The notes beneath the pieces are model-generated. The model searched no databases. It was not told the DNA's origin and saw nothing but the letters and a program-made list of their open reading frames with translations. Position numbers and translations under genes: made by a program. Positions 37,150-46,086 of a DNA stretch of 64,000 nt are shown here, piece by piece. Source of the stretch: Agrobacterium sp. a22-2 (GTDB taxonomy: Bacteria > Pseudomonadota > Alphaproteobacteria > Rhizobiales > Rhizobiaceae); contig NZ_JAAXMM010000005.1 of NCBI RefSeq assembly GCF_012276985.1, positions 248,001-312,000 of the forward strand, written 5' to 3'. Numbering within the stretch: position 1 is the stretch's first letter; each line of letters begins with the position of its first letter.

Positions 37150-38805
37150 TCAAGCCGCCGGTGGATAGAGCAGGTCGATGACGTAGCGTGCGTCGAAGCG
37201 GGCGTCGAGCACACCGTAAGTGTAGCGCCAACCGCCGGCGAGGCGCGTTTCGAGGAAGGCGTCGGCGATCTTGCCGGCTCCAAGCCGGTAAAGTTCGGCA
37301 GCGGCTGCGGCCAGTGCCATCTGCTCGACCAGCAGGCGGGCGGCGCCCTCGTCCTTTTCGCACAGCGCCATGGCGACGCGCAGCACCTCGATGGTCTTCT
37401 TGCCCGAGGGACCGAGATCCCGTTCCAGCTCGGCAAAGACCATGGCGAAGAGGTCCTTGCCGCGGGCCAGCACGCGCAGCACGTCGAGCGCCATGACATT
37501 GCCGGAGCCTTCCCAGATGGCGTTGACCGGCGCCTCGCGATAATGCCGGGCGATCGCCCTCTCCTCGATATAGCCGCTGCCGCCGATGCATTCCATCGCC
37601 TCATAGATCAGCGGCGGCGCCATCTTGCAGACCCAGTATTTGACGACCGGCGTCATGACGCGGGCATAGGCGGCATCGGCCGCACTGTCGCGAGCCCGGT
37701 CGAAGGCATCGGCCAGCCGGAAGGACAAGGCGGTCGCCGCCGCCACATCGAGCGCCATGTCGGCCAGCACGCGGGTCATGATTGGCTGGTCGATCAGCTT
37801 CTTGCCGAACACCGCACGGCCGCGCACGTGATGCACGGCCTCGGCCATCGAGGCCCGCATGATGCCGGCCGAGGCCAGCGCGCAGTCGAGCCGCGTCAGG
37901 GTGACCATTTCCAGGATGGTGCGGATGCCGCCGCCCGGCTCGCCGAGCAGATAGCCGAAGGCATCGGTGAACTCGACTTCGGACGAGGCATTCGAGCGAT
38001 TGCCGATCTTGTCCTTCAGACGCTGGAACTGCAGGCCGTTGGCCGTGCCATCTTCCAGAAGCCGCGGTACCAGGAAGCAGCCCATGCCTTCCGGCATCTG
38101 GGCCAGCATGACGAAACCGTCGCTCATCGGTGCCGACATGAACCACTTGTGGCCGGACAGGCGGTAGATGCCGTCGCCGGCCCTTGTGGCTGCGGTCACG
38201 TTGGCGCGCACGTCGGTGCCGCCCTGCTTTTCCGTCATGCCCATGCCGAGCGTCACGGCGGTCTTCTGCATGGCCGGGCGGTTGGACGAATCGTATTTGC
38301 GCGACAGGATTTTTGGCGCCCATTCCTTCTGCACCCTGGGCGAGGCCATCAGGGCCGCCACCGACGCATTGGTCATGGTCAGCGGGCAGAGATGACCGCA
38401 TTCGAGCTGGGCAGTCAGGAAAAAGCGTACGGCGCGCGCCTTGTGCTCGGCGCCCTTGGCATCGGTCTGGCCATCCCAGACGGAAGAATGCAGGCCGGCC
38501 GACATGGAGCGGCGCATCAAAGCGTGCCAGGCCGGGTGAAACTCGACGGTGTCGAGCCGCTCGCCGCGCACCCCGTGGGTGCGCAGTTGCGGCGGGCTCT
38601 GATTGGCCATGCGGGCCAGTTCCTGCGCTTCGTGCGAGGTGACATAACGGCCGATCGCGTCGAATTCTTCCCGGAGGCTGCGGTGCAGATTGGCCGAGAG
38701 ATCGACGATCAGCGGGTCGGTGCGATAGGCATTGATGCCGGACCAGGGCTTGGGCTGGTTCAATTCCGCGAGTTTTTCGTCCGTCCGGTTCATCTGCTCA
38801 TACAA
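37150..38805 (-). CDS. AidB-like acyl-CoA dehydrogenase
   Basis: A 551-residue flavoprotein close in length and order to E. coli AidB (541). It has the N-terminal INAYRTDPLIVDL region, QLECGHLCPLTMTNASVAAL, the flavin-binding GMGMTEKQGGTDVRANVT, and GHKWFMSAPMSDGFVMLAQ. The C-terminal dehydrogenase domain contains YEAMECIGGSGYIEERAIAR and NAIWEGSGNVMALDVLR. AidB has weak isovaleryl-CoA dehydrogenase activity, binds DNA and is induced by alkylation in E. coli. I see no Ada box here. MNRTDEKLAE four codons downstream (38793) is an alternative start. Confidence 0.9.
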   Translation of the reverse strand: MYEQMNRTDEKLAELNQPKPWSGINAYRTDPLIVDLSANLHRSLREEFDAIGRYVTSHEAQELARMANQSPPQLRTHGVRGERLDTVEFHPAWHALMRRSMSAGLHSSVWDGQTDAKGAEHKARAVRFFLTAQLECGHLCPLTMTNASVAALMASPRVQKEWAPKILSRKYDSSNRPAMQKTAVTLGMGMTEKQGGTDVRANVTAATRAGDGIYRLSGHKWFMSAPMSDGFVMLAQMPEGMGCFLVPRLLEDGTANGLQFQRLKDKIGNRSNASSEVEFTDAFGYLLGEPGGGIRTILEMVTLTRLDCALASAGIMRASMAEAVHHVRGRAVFGKKLIDQPIMTRVLADMALDVAAATALSFRLADAFDRARDSAADAAYARVMTPVVKYWVCKMAPPLIYEAMECIGGSGYIEERAIARHYREAPVNAIWEGSGNVMALDVLRVLARGKDLFAMVFAELERDLGPSGKKTIEVLRVAMALCEKDEGAARLLVEQMALAAAAAELYRLGAGKIADAFLETRLAGGWRYTYGVLDARFDARYVIDLLYPPAA

Positions 38806-38926
38806 CTCTTCTTACGCGTCCCGATTCGTTTAATATGGGGAACAAATGTCTATCGCCATACCATATGCTTGCCCCGGCTGCTGGCAATCTTTATAGACCG
38901 CGCGACCACTTCCGGAGGACAGTCTC

Positions 38927-39868
38927 ATGGTCTTCTTTCCCCACCGCCATCTCATTGGCATCAAGGGCCTTACCCACCAAGACATTACCTTTCTGCTCGA
39001 CAAGGCGGATGAGGCGGTGAAAATCAGCCGTCAGCGCGAGAAAAAGACCTCGACCCTGCGCGGCCTGACCCAGATCAACCTGTTTTTCGAAGCCTCGACC
39101 CGCACCCAGTCCTCGTTCGAACTGGCCGGCAAGCGGCTCGGCGCCGACGTGATGAACATGTCGGTCGGCAATTCGTCGGTCAAGAAGGGCGAAACGCTGA
39201 TCGATACGGCGATGACGCTGAACGCGATGCGGCCCGACGTCCTGGTGGTTCGACATTCGTCCGCCGGTGCTGCCGCCCTGCTGTCGCAGAAAGTCGCCTG
39301 CTCGGTGATCAATGCCGGCGACGGCCAGCATGAACATCCCACCCAGGCCCTGCTCGACGCGCTGACCATCCGGCGCGCCAAGGGCAAGCTGGCGCGGATC
39401 ATCGTGGCAATCTGCGGCGACGTGCTGCATTCGCGCGTGGCGCGCTCCAACATCCTGCTTCTGAACGCCATGGGCGCCCGCGTCCGGGTCGTGGCGCCGG
39501 CCACGTTGCTGCCCGCCGGCATCGCCGACATGAGCGTGGAGGTCTATCACGACATGAAGGAAGGCCTGAAGGATGCCGACGTGGTGATGATGCTGCGCCT
39601 GCAGCGCGAGCGCATGTCCGGCGCCTTCGTGCCGTCGGTGCGCGAGTATTTCCATTATTATGGTCTGGACGCGGAAAAGCTGAAATATGCCAAGGACGAT
39701 GCGCTGGTCATGCATCCCGGCCCGATGAACCGCGGCGTCGAGATTTCTTCGGAAGTCGCCGACGGACCACAAAGCGTCATCGAACAGCAGGTCGAAATGG
39801 GGGTCGCCGTGCGCATGGCCGTAATGGAAGCCCTGCTGATCTCGCAGAACCAGGGAGAACGGGCATGA
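38927..39868 (+). CDS. pyrB: Aspartate carbamoyltransferase catalytic subunit
   Basis: This 313-residue enzyme makes carbamoyl-aspartate from carbamoyl phosphate and aspartate, the first committed pyrimidine step. The carbamoyl phosphate loop is [13 protein letters not shown] (S57-Q61), with KKGET as the flexible 80s-type loop, [14 protein letters not shown], and [10 protein letters not shown] plus [11 protein letters not shown] in the aspartate domain. No regulatory subunit gene pyrI is nearby. The gene overlaps the next by ATGA and has a strong GGAGGAC ribosome site. With the following gene it resembles the pyrB-pyrC' arrangement of pseudomonads. Confidence 0.97.
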   Translation: MVFFPHRHLIGIKGLTHQDITFLLDKADEAVKISRQREKKTSTLRGLTQINLFFEASTRTQSSFELAGKRLGADVMNMSVGNSSVKKGETLIDTAMTLNAMRPDVLVVRHSSAGAAALLSQKVACSVINAGDGQHEHPTQALLDALTIRRAKGKLARIIVAICGDVLHSRVARSNILLLNAMGARVRVVAPATLLPAGIADMSVEVYHDMKEGLKDADVVMMLRLQRERMSGAFVPSVREYFHYYGLDAEKLKYAKDDALVMHPGPMNRGVEISSEVADGPQSVIEQQVEMGVAVRMAVMEALLISQNQGERA

Positions 39869-41157
39869 GCGCGCCAACCGTTCTGAACAATGTCCGCATC
39901 GTCGACCCGTCCCGCGGCATCGACGAGGTCGGCAGCATCCTCATCGGCGCGGACGGCCGCATCCTGGCGGCCGGCGCGGACGCCCGCAACCAGGGCAGTC
40001 CGGACGGTGCTACGGTGCGCGACTGCTTAGGGCTTACCGCCGTTCCGGGCCTGGTCGATGCCCGTGTCTTCGTCGGCGAGCCGGGTGCCGAACACCGCGA
40101 GACGATCGCCTCGGCGAGCCGTGCGGCCGCCGCCGGTGGCGTCACTTCCTTCATCATGATGCCGGACACCGATCCGGTAATCGACGACATCGCGCTCGTC
40201 GAATACGTCAAGAAGAAAGCCCGCGATACGGCGATTGTCCATGTCTATCCGGCAGCGGCACTCACCAAGGGATTGCATGGCACGGAAATGACCGAAATGG
40301 GCCTGCTGCAGGAAGCCGGCGCGGTGGCCTTCACCAATGGCCGTCACGGGCTCTACGACACGCAGGTGCTGCGCCGGGCGATGACCTATTCCCGCGAGTT
40401 TTCGGCCGTGGTGGCGCTGGAGCCGCGCGACCAGTATCTCGGAACCTCGGGCGTCATGAACGAGGGGCTGCTGGCAAGCTGGCTTGGCCTGTCCGGCGTG
40501 CCGAAAGAGGCGGAGATCATTCCGCTGGAGCGCGACCTGCGCATCGCCGGGCTGACCCGCGCCCATTATCATGCCGCCAAGATTTCCGTGCCGGAATCGG
40601 TCGAGGCGATCAAGTCGGCCCGGCAGCGCGGCGTCAACGTGACCTCGGGCATATCGATCAACCACCTGGCGCTCAACGAAAACGACATCGGTGAATACCG
40701 CACGTTCTTCAAGCTCTCGCCGCCGCTGCGCGCCGAAGACGACCGCATGGCCATGGCCAATGCACTGGCCGCCGGCGATATCGACATCATCGTCTCGTCC
40801 CATGATCCGCAGGATGTCGATACCAAGCGCCTGCCCTTTGCCGATGCGGCCGACGGGGCGATCGGTCTCGAGACCATGCTGGCGGCAGCACTTCGTCTGC
40901 ATCACAACGGCCAGGTGCCGCTGATGCGGCTGATCGACGCCATGTCGACGCGGCCGGCGCAGATCTTCGGACTCGACGCCGGAACGCTGAAACCGGGCGC
41001 GCGCGCCGATATCACGCTGATCGATCTCGACGAGCCTTGGCTGGTCGCGAAAGACGGCATTGCCTCGCGCTCGAAGAACACGCCTTTCGAAGACGCCCGT
41101 TTCTCGGGCCGGGCCGTCGCGACCTATGTCGCGGGGCTCTTGGTTTTTTCGCTCTGA
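39865..41157 (+). CDS. Dihydroorotase homologue lacking the metal-binding HxH (PyrC'-like)
   Basis: A 430-residue amidohydrolase-fold protein that would normally be called dihydroorotase. The first metal motif, usually PGL(I/V)DxHxH, reads [14 protein letters not shown], so the two histidines are replaced by R67 and F69. The usual TDHAPH-like region reads SSHDPQDVD. These losses argue against zinc-dependent catalysis. In Pseudomonas a similar inactive PyrC' is required to assemble active aspartate carbamoyltransferase, and the ATGA overlap with pyrB supports the same role. A second, catalytic pyrC must then exist elsewhere. Confidence 0.88.
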   Translation: MSAPTVLNNVRIVDPSRGIDEVGSILIGADGRILAAGADARNQGSPDGATVRDCLGLTAVPGLVDARVFVGEPGAEHRETIASASRAAAAGGVTSFIMMPDTDPVIDDIALVEYVKKKARDTAIVHVYPAAALTKGLHGTEMTEMGLLQEAGAVAFTNGRHGLYDTQVLRRAMTYSREFSAVVALEPRDQYLGTSGVMNEGLLASWLGLSGVPKEAEIIPLERDLRIAGLTRAHYHAAKISVPESVEAIKSARQRGVNVTSGISINHLALNENDIGEYRTFFKLSPPLRAEDDRMAMANALAAGDIDIIVSSHDPQDVDTKRLPFADAADGAIGLETMLAAALRLHHNGQVPLMRLIDAMSTRPAQIFGLDAGTLKPGARADITLIDLDEPWLVAKDGIASRSKNTPFEDARFSGRAVATYVAGLLVFSL

Positions 41158-41182
41158 CACCTGCGCATTGGGGGGACCGGTC

Positions 41183-41800
41183 GTGGCCACAGTGAACTTC
41201 ATGGATATCGGACTGCCCGCGCTGATCGCGGTCTTGAGCCTCGGCTATCTGCTCGGCTCCATCCCGTTCGGCCTGCTTCTGACCCGCATGGCCGGTCTCG
41301 GTGACCTGCGCTCGATCGGATCGGGCAATATCGGCGCAACCAACGTGCTGCGCACCGGCAACAAGAAACTGGCGGCAGCAACCCTGCTGCTCGACGCGCT
41401 GAAGGCGACGGCTGCCGCGGTTGCCGCTCAATACGTCTTCGGCGGCAATGCCGGTCTGCTGGCGGGCTTCGCCGCCTTTATCGGCCATCTCTTTCCGGTC
41501 TGGCTCGGCTTCAAGGGCGGCAAGGGCGTCGCCACCTATATCGGCACGCTGCTCGGCGTCGTGCCGCTGATGGTGCCGGTATTTGCCGTCGTCTGGCTGG
41601 GCATGGCCTATTTCAGCCGCTATTCCTCGCTGTCCGCTCTGGTTGCAACCCTTGTCATTCCGGTTGTCCTGTGGATACTGGGCCAGCAGGAGGCAGCGCT
41701 CGTCACGGCGGCCATGACCACCATCACCTGGTGGAAGCACAAGGCCAATATCGAGCGGCTGATCGCCGGCACCGAAAGCAAGATCGGACAAAAAGGATAG
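41183..41800 (+). CDS. plsY: Glycerol-3-phosphate acyltransferase PlsY
   Basis: A membrane enzyme of about 205 residues that transfers acyl groups from acyl-phosphate to glycerol-3-phosphate in the first step of phospholipid synthesis. Five to seven helices are visible. The three family motifs are present: [31 protein letters not shown] (first loop) and [17 protein letters not shown]. The GTG at 41183 follows GGGGG at workable spacing. An ATG at 41201 lacks a ribosome site, so I used the GTG. It lies between the pyr pair and dprA on one strand. Confidence 0.94.
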   Translation: MATVNFMDIGLPALIAVLSLGYLLGSIPFGLLLTRMAGLGDLRSIGSGNIGATNVLRTGNKKLAAATLLLDALKATAAAVAAQYVFGGNAGLLAGFAAFIGHLFPVWLGFKGGKGVATYIGTLLGVVPLMVPVFAVVWLGMAYFSRYSSLSALVATLVIPVVLWILGQQEAALVTAAMTTITWWKHKANIERLIAGTESKIGQKG

Positions 41801-41803
41801 GGC

Positions 41804-42955
41804 ATGTCGCTCGGCGGCGCAGGACGAACCGGGATTGCGCTGACGGAGAGGCAAAGGATCGCCTGGCTGAGATTGATCCGCAGCGACAATGTCGGCCCCG
41901 CCACCTTTCGCGATCTGATCAACCATTTCGGCACGGCCGAAACCGCGCTTGCCATGCTGCCGGAACTGTCGCGACGCGGCGGCTCGACGCGCGCCATCCG
42001 GATCGCCACCGAGAGCGAAGCCGAGCGGGAACTGGAGACCGCCCGGCGGTTCGGGGCCACTTTCGTCGGCATCGGCGAACCGGATTATCCCCCTGCCCTT
42101 CGCCAGATCGACGGCGCCCCGCCACTCTTGGCGGTCAAAGGCAATCTGAAGGCAGGCCTGAAACCGGCCATCGGCATTGTCGGATCGCGCAATGCCTCGA
42201 TCAGCGGCGCCAAGTTCGCCGCCATGATGGCGCGCGATACCGGCCGGGCCGGATACACGATCATTTCCGGCCTGGCACGCGGCATCGACACGTCGGCCCA
42301 TCAGGCAAGCCTTGAGACCGGCACGATCGCCGCCATGGCCGGCGGTCTCGACCAGCCCTACCCTCCGGAAAATATCGGCCTGCTGAAGGAAATCTGGGAC
42401 GGAACCGGCCTTGCCATCAGCGAAATGCCGTTCGGCTGGGAACCCCGCGCCCGGGATTTTCCGCGCCGCAACCGGCTGATCGCCGGCGTGGCGCTGGGCG
42501 TCGTGGTCATCGAGGCGGCCAGCCGCTCAGGATCGCTGATCACGGCCCGGCTGGCCGGCGATTTCGGCCGGCTGGTCTTTGCCGTTCCCGGCTCGCCGCT
42601 TGATCCGCGCTGCCACGGCACCAACGGGCTGTTGAAGGACGGAGCGATCGTCACCACCGAAGCGGCCGACATTCTGGAGGCACTGGCGCCGCTGTCGAAG
42701 ATCGACCTGTTCTCGCCGGTTCAGGCCCGCGAACCGACGCAGGACGAGGAAAAGCCGCTGATGCCGCCGCCCGACGATGCCGAGAGATCGCGGATCGTCG
42801 ATGCACTCGGCCCGACGCCGGTCGAGGTGGACGATATCATCCGGCATACCGAACTGCCGGCCTCGTCCGTCTATCTCGTGCTGCTGGAACTGGATATCGC
42901 CGGCCGCCTACACCGGCACCCGGGTGGGCTTGTCTCCATTGCTGCGCTGGATTGA
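41804..42955 (+). CDS. dprA: DNA-processing protein DprA
   Basis: A 383-residue protein that loads RecA on incoming single-stranded DNA during transformation and is kept in many non-transforming bacteria. A helical N-terminal domain covers about 10-70. The Rossmann-like core has [55 protein letters not shown] and FAVPGSPLDPRCHGTNGLL. A C-terminal winged helix (about 320-380) ends the protein. It starts three bases after plsY. The last 48 bases overlap a converging small gene. Confidence 0.94.
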   Translation: MSLGGAGRTGIALTERQRIAWLRLIRSDNVGPATFRDLINHFGTAETALAMLPELSRRGGSTRAIRIATESEAERELETARRFGATFVGIGEPDYPPALRQIDGAPPLLAVKGNLKAGLKPAIGIVGSRNASISGAKFAAMMARDTGRAGYTIISGLARGIDTSAHQASLETGTIAAMAGGLDQPYPPENIGLLKEIWDGTGLAISEMPFGWEPRARDFPRRNRLIAGVALGVVVIEAASRSGSLITARLAGDFGRLVFAVPGSPLDPRCHGTNGLLKDGAIVTTEAADILEALAPLSKIDLFSPVQAREPTQDEEKPLMPPPDDAERSRIVDALGPTPVEVDDIIRHTELPASSVYLVLLELDIAGRLHRHPGGLVSIAALD

Positions 42956-43141
42956 CAGGGCCCGGCGGCCCGCCTGCACATCGCCCGCCTCCACATAGGC
43001 CATCTCGATCAGGTAGCACAGCATCTCGGCGCCTTCCTTCTGAGCGACCAATCGCAACTCTCCCAGCATCTGGCGGATATAGGCAATATTCTCTTTCGTC
43101 TGAGCGGTGCTGCTTTCAGGGCTCACATTATTGGCGGCCAT
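42908..43141 (-). CDS. Small soluble protein overlapping the end of dprA
   Basis: A 77-residue protein of unknown function. The core ENIAYIRQMLGELRLVAQKE followed by CYLIEMAYVEAGDVQAG looks like two amphipathic helices. I recall similar short proteins in other rhizobia but no family name. The chosen start MAANNVSPE has a nearby purine-rich GGAACG-type site and agrees with the coherent part of the sequence. It converges on dprA and overlaps it by 48 bases. Confidence 0.72.
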   Translation of the reverse strand: MAANNVSPESSTAQTKENIAYIRQMLGELRLVAQKEGAEMLCYLIEMAYVEAGDVQAGRRALSIQRSNGDKPTRVPV

Positions 43142-43401
43142 TTTTCGTTCCTGTGGATCGGGTGTCCAAAGTCTGCCGGGGGCTTCAACCACAAGCTCGG
43201 AAAACGATAAAACTATTTATCTAGAATTGCAATATGCGGAACATCTTCCACAGGTTGTATCGCGTTGTGGCCGACATAAAATGGCCCGCCCCTCTTGACC
43301 GCAGCCGAATCCCTGTCCATGTCGGGGAGCCGGATTCCCGGAACAAACCGCCGGAATCCTTCCGAACGTTGAAAACACGAACGCAAGTTCAGAGAAACAC
43401 T

Positions 43402-46083
43402 ATGAATGTAGTCGTTGTAGAGTCGCCCGCCAAAGCCAAGACAATCAACAAATATCTTGGCCCGGGCTACACGGTCCTGGCCTCGTTCGGACATGTGCGC
43501 GATCTGCCTGCCAAGGACGGATCAGTGCTGCCGGACCAGGACTTCGAGATGCTCTGGGAAGTCGACGGTGCCTCGACGAAGCGCATGAAGGATATTGCCG
43601 ACGCGGTCAAATCCTCCGATGGACTGTTTCTGGCGACCGACCCGGATCGCGAGGGCGAAGCGATTTCCTGGCATGTGCTGGATCTCCTGAAGAAGAAGAA
43701 GGTCATCGGCGACAAGCCGGTCAAGCGCGTCGTCTTCAATGCGATCACCAAGAAGGCCGTGCTCGATGCCATGGCCAATCCGCGCGACATCGATGGTCCG
43801 CTGGTGGACGCCTATCTGGCGCGCCGCGCCCTCGACTATCTCGTAGGCTTCAACCTGTCGCCGGTGCTGTGGCGCAAGCTACCGGGCGCCCGCTCGGCAG
43901 GCCGCGTGCAGTCCGTGGCGCTGCGGCTGGTCTGCGACCGGGAAAGCGAAATCGAACGCTTCATTTCGGAAGAATACTGGAATATCTCGGCGCTTTTGAA
44001 GACGCCGCGCGGTGACGACTTCGAAGCCCGCCTGGTTTCGGTCGACGGCAAGCGCATCCAGCGCAATACCGTGACCAACGGCGACGAGGCCGCTCGCCTT
44101 AAGGATCTGCTCGACGGCGCCAACTATGTTGTCGACACGATCGAGGCAAAGCCCGTCAAGCGTCATCCGGCGCCGCCCTTTACCACGTCGACGCTACAGC
44201 AGGCCGCCTCCTCCAAGCTCGGATTTTCGGCGTCGCGCACCATGCAGGTGGCGCAGCGACTTTACGAAGGCATCGACATCGGCGGCGAGACCGTCGGTCT
44301 GATCACCTATATGCGTACCGACGGCGTGCAGATGGCGCCCGAGGCGATCGATGCGGCCCGCGCCGCCATCGCCGACCAGTTCGGCAATCGTTACCTGCCG
44401 GAAAAGGCGCGCCAGTATACCGCCAAGGCCAAGAATGCCCAGGAAGCGCACGAAGCCGTGCGCCCGACCGACTTCAACCGCACGCCGGACATGGTTCGCC
44501 GCTTCCTCGACGCCGACCAGCTGCGGCTCTACGACCTGATCTGGAAGCGCGGCATCGCCAGCCAGATGGCATCGGCCGAGATCGAACGGACAACCGCTGA
44601 AATCCTGGCCGACCGCAACGGCGAGAAGGCCGGCCTTCGGGCCGTTGGCTCGGTGATCCGTTTCGACGGGTTCATTGCCGCCTATGTCGACCAGAAGGAA
44701 GAGGGCGAGGCCGCAGACGACGAGGAAGATGGCCGCCTGCCGGAAATCAACGCCCGGGAAAAGCTGGCCAAGCAGAAGATCAACGCCACCCAGCACTTCA
44801 CCGAGCCACCGCCGCGTTATTCCGAAGCGACGCTGATCAAGAAAATGGAAGAGCTCGGCATCGGCCGGCCCTCCACCTATGCGGCAACGCTTGCGACGCT
44901 GCGCGACCGCGACTACGTGACCATCGACAAGCGCAAGCTGATCCCGCAGGCCAAGGGCCGGCTGGTGACGGCTTTCCTTGAGAGCTTCTTCACGCGCTAT
45001 GTCGAATATGACTTCACGGCCGACCTTGAAGAGAAGCTCGACAAGATCTCGGCCGGCGAGCTCAACTGGAAAGACGTGCTTCGCGAATTCTGGACGAACT
45101 TCTTCGCCCAGATCGAGGATACCAAGGAGCTGCGCGTCACCAATGTGCTCGACGCGCTCAACGAGGCGCTGGCGCCGCTGGTGTTCCCGAAGCGGGAAGA
45201 CGGCAGCGACCCGCGCATCTGCCAGGTCTGCGGCACAGGAAATCTGTCGCTGAAGCTCGGCAAATACGGCGCCTTTGTCGGCTGCTCGAATTATCCCGAC
45301 TGCAATTTCACCCGCCAGCTGTCCTCCGAAAACGGCGCCGAGGCCGATGCGGCCCTCAGCGAGACCAAAACGCTCGGCAAGGATCCCTCGACCGACGAGG
45401 ACATCACGCTGCGCAGCGGCCGCTTTGGCCCCTATGTGCAGCGCGGCGACGGCAAGGAGGCCAAACGATCGTCGCTGCCCAAGGGCTGGAAGCCGGACGA
45501 CGTGGATTTCGAAAAGGCCTTGTCGCTGCTCTCCCTGCCGCGCGATGTAGGAACCCATCCGGAGAGCGGCAAGATGATCACCGCCGGGCTCGGCCGTTAT
45601 GGGCCGTTCATCCTGCATGACGGCTCTTACGCCAATGTCGACAGCATCGAGGATGTGTTCACCATCGGCCTCAACCGAGCGGTGACGGTGCTGGCCGAAA
45701 AGAAGAGCAAGGGACCCAGCGGCCGCGGCACGCCCGCGGCTCTGAAGGAACTGGGCGACCATCCGGATGGCGGCGCCATGACGGTGCGCGATGGACGCTA
45801 TGGGCCTTACGTGAATTGGGGTAAGGTGAATGCGACGCTGCCCAAGGGCAAGGATCCGCAGACCGTGACCGTCGAGGAAGCGCTGGCGCTGATCGTCGAG
45901 CGGGCCAGCAAGGGCGGCGGCAAGGCGGCGGCAGCCAAGAAGGCACCGGCCAAGACGGCGGCCAGCAAGTCTGCCAAGACGGCCGACGGCGGCGAGACAA
46001 AGCCCAAGGCGAAAGCGGCCGCCAAACCCAAAGCGGCTGCCAAGCCCAAAGCCAAGGCCGCGAGCAAAACGAAGAAGAGCTGA
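43402..46083 (+). CDS. topA: DNA topoisomerase I
   Basis: This 893-residue type IA topoisomerase relaxes negative supercoils. The Toprim domain opens the protein (VVVVESPAKAKTINKYLG, with DPDREGEAISWH at 80-91). The active tyrosine is Y303 in GLITYMRTDGVQ. One four-cysteine zinc ribbon is complete (CQVCGTGNLSLKLGKYGAFVGCSNYPDC, here given by its first and last cysteine pairs), followed by cysteine-less repeats of the same fold. The C-terminal 60 residues are an alanine/lysine-rich tail. The start MNVVVVES was chosen because the upstream extension is non-homologous. rnr follows after three bases. Confidence 0.97.
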   Translation: MNVVVVESPAKAKTINKYLGPGYTVLASFGHVRDLPAKDGSVLPDQDFEMLWEVDGASTKRMKDIADAVKSSDGLFLATDPDREGEAISWHVLDLLKKKKVIGDKPVKRVVFNAITKKAVLDAMANPRDIDGPLVDAYLARRALDYLVGFNLSPVLWRKLPGARSAGRVQSVALRLVCDRESEIERFISEEYWNISALLKTPRGDDFEARLVSVDGKRIQRNTVTNGDEAARLKDLLDGANYVVDTIEAKPVKRHPAPPFTTSTLQQAASSKLGFSASRTMQVAQRLYEGIDIGGETVGLITYMRTDGVQMAPEAIDAARAAIADQFGNRYLPEKARQYTAKAKNAQEAHEAVRPTDFNRTPDMVRRFLDADQLRLYDLIWKRGIASQMASAEIERTTAEILADRNGEKAGLRAVGSVIRFDGFIAAYVDQKEEGEAADDEEDGRLPEINAREKLAKQKINATQHFTEPPPRYSEATLIKKMEELGIGRPSTYAATLATLRDRDYVTIDKRKLIPQAKGRLVTAFLESFFTRYVEYDFTADLEEKLDKISAGELNWKDVLREFWTNFFAQIEDTKELRVTNVLDALNEALAPLVFPKREDGSDPRICQVCGTGNLSLKLGKYGAFVGCSNYPDCNFTRQLSSENGAEADAALSETKTLGKDPSTDEDITLRSGRFGPYVQRGDGKEAKRSSLPKGWKPDDVDFEKALSLLSLPRDVGTHPESGKMITAGLGRYGPFILHDGSYANVDSIEDVFTIGLNRAVTVLAEKKSKGPSGRGTPAALKELGDHPDGGAMTVRDGRYGPYVNWGKVNATLPKGKDPQTVTVEEALALIVERASKGGGKAAAAKKAPAKTAASKSAKTADGGETKPKAKAAAKPKAAAKPKAKAASKTKKS

Positions 46084-46086
46084 CAG

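Noticed and set aside
37069..39012. A 647-codon open frame on the plus strand
   Set aside because: It is antisense to the AidB-like gene and runs into pyrB in another frame; no family is visible.
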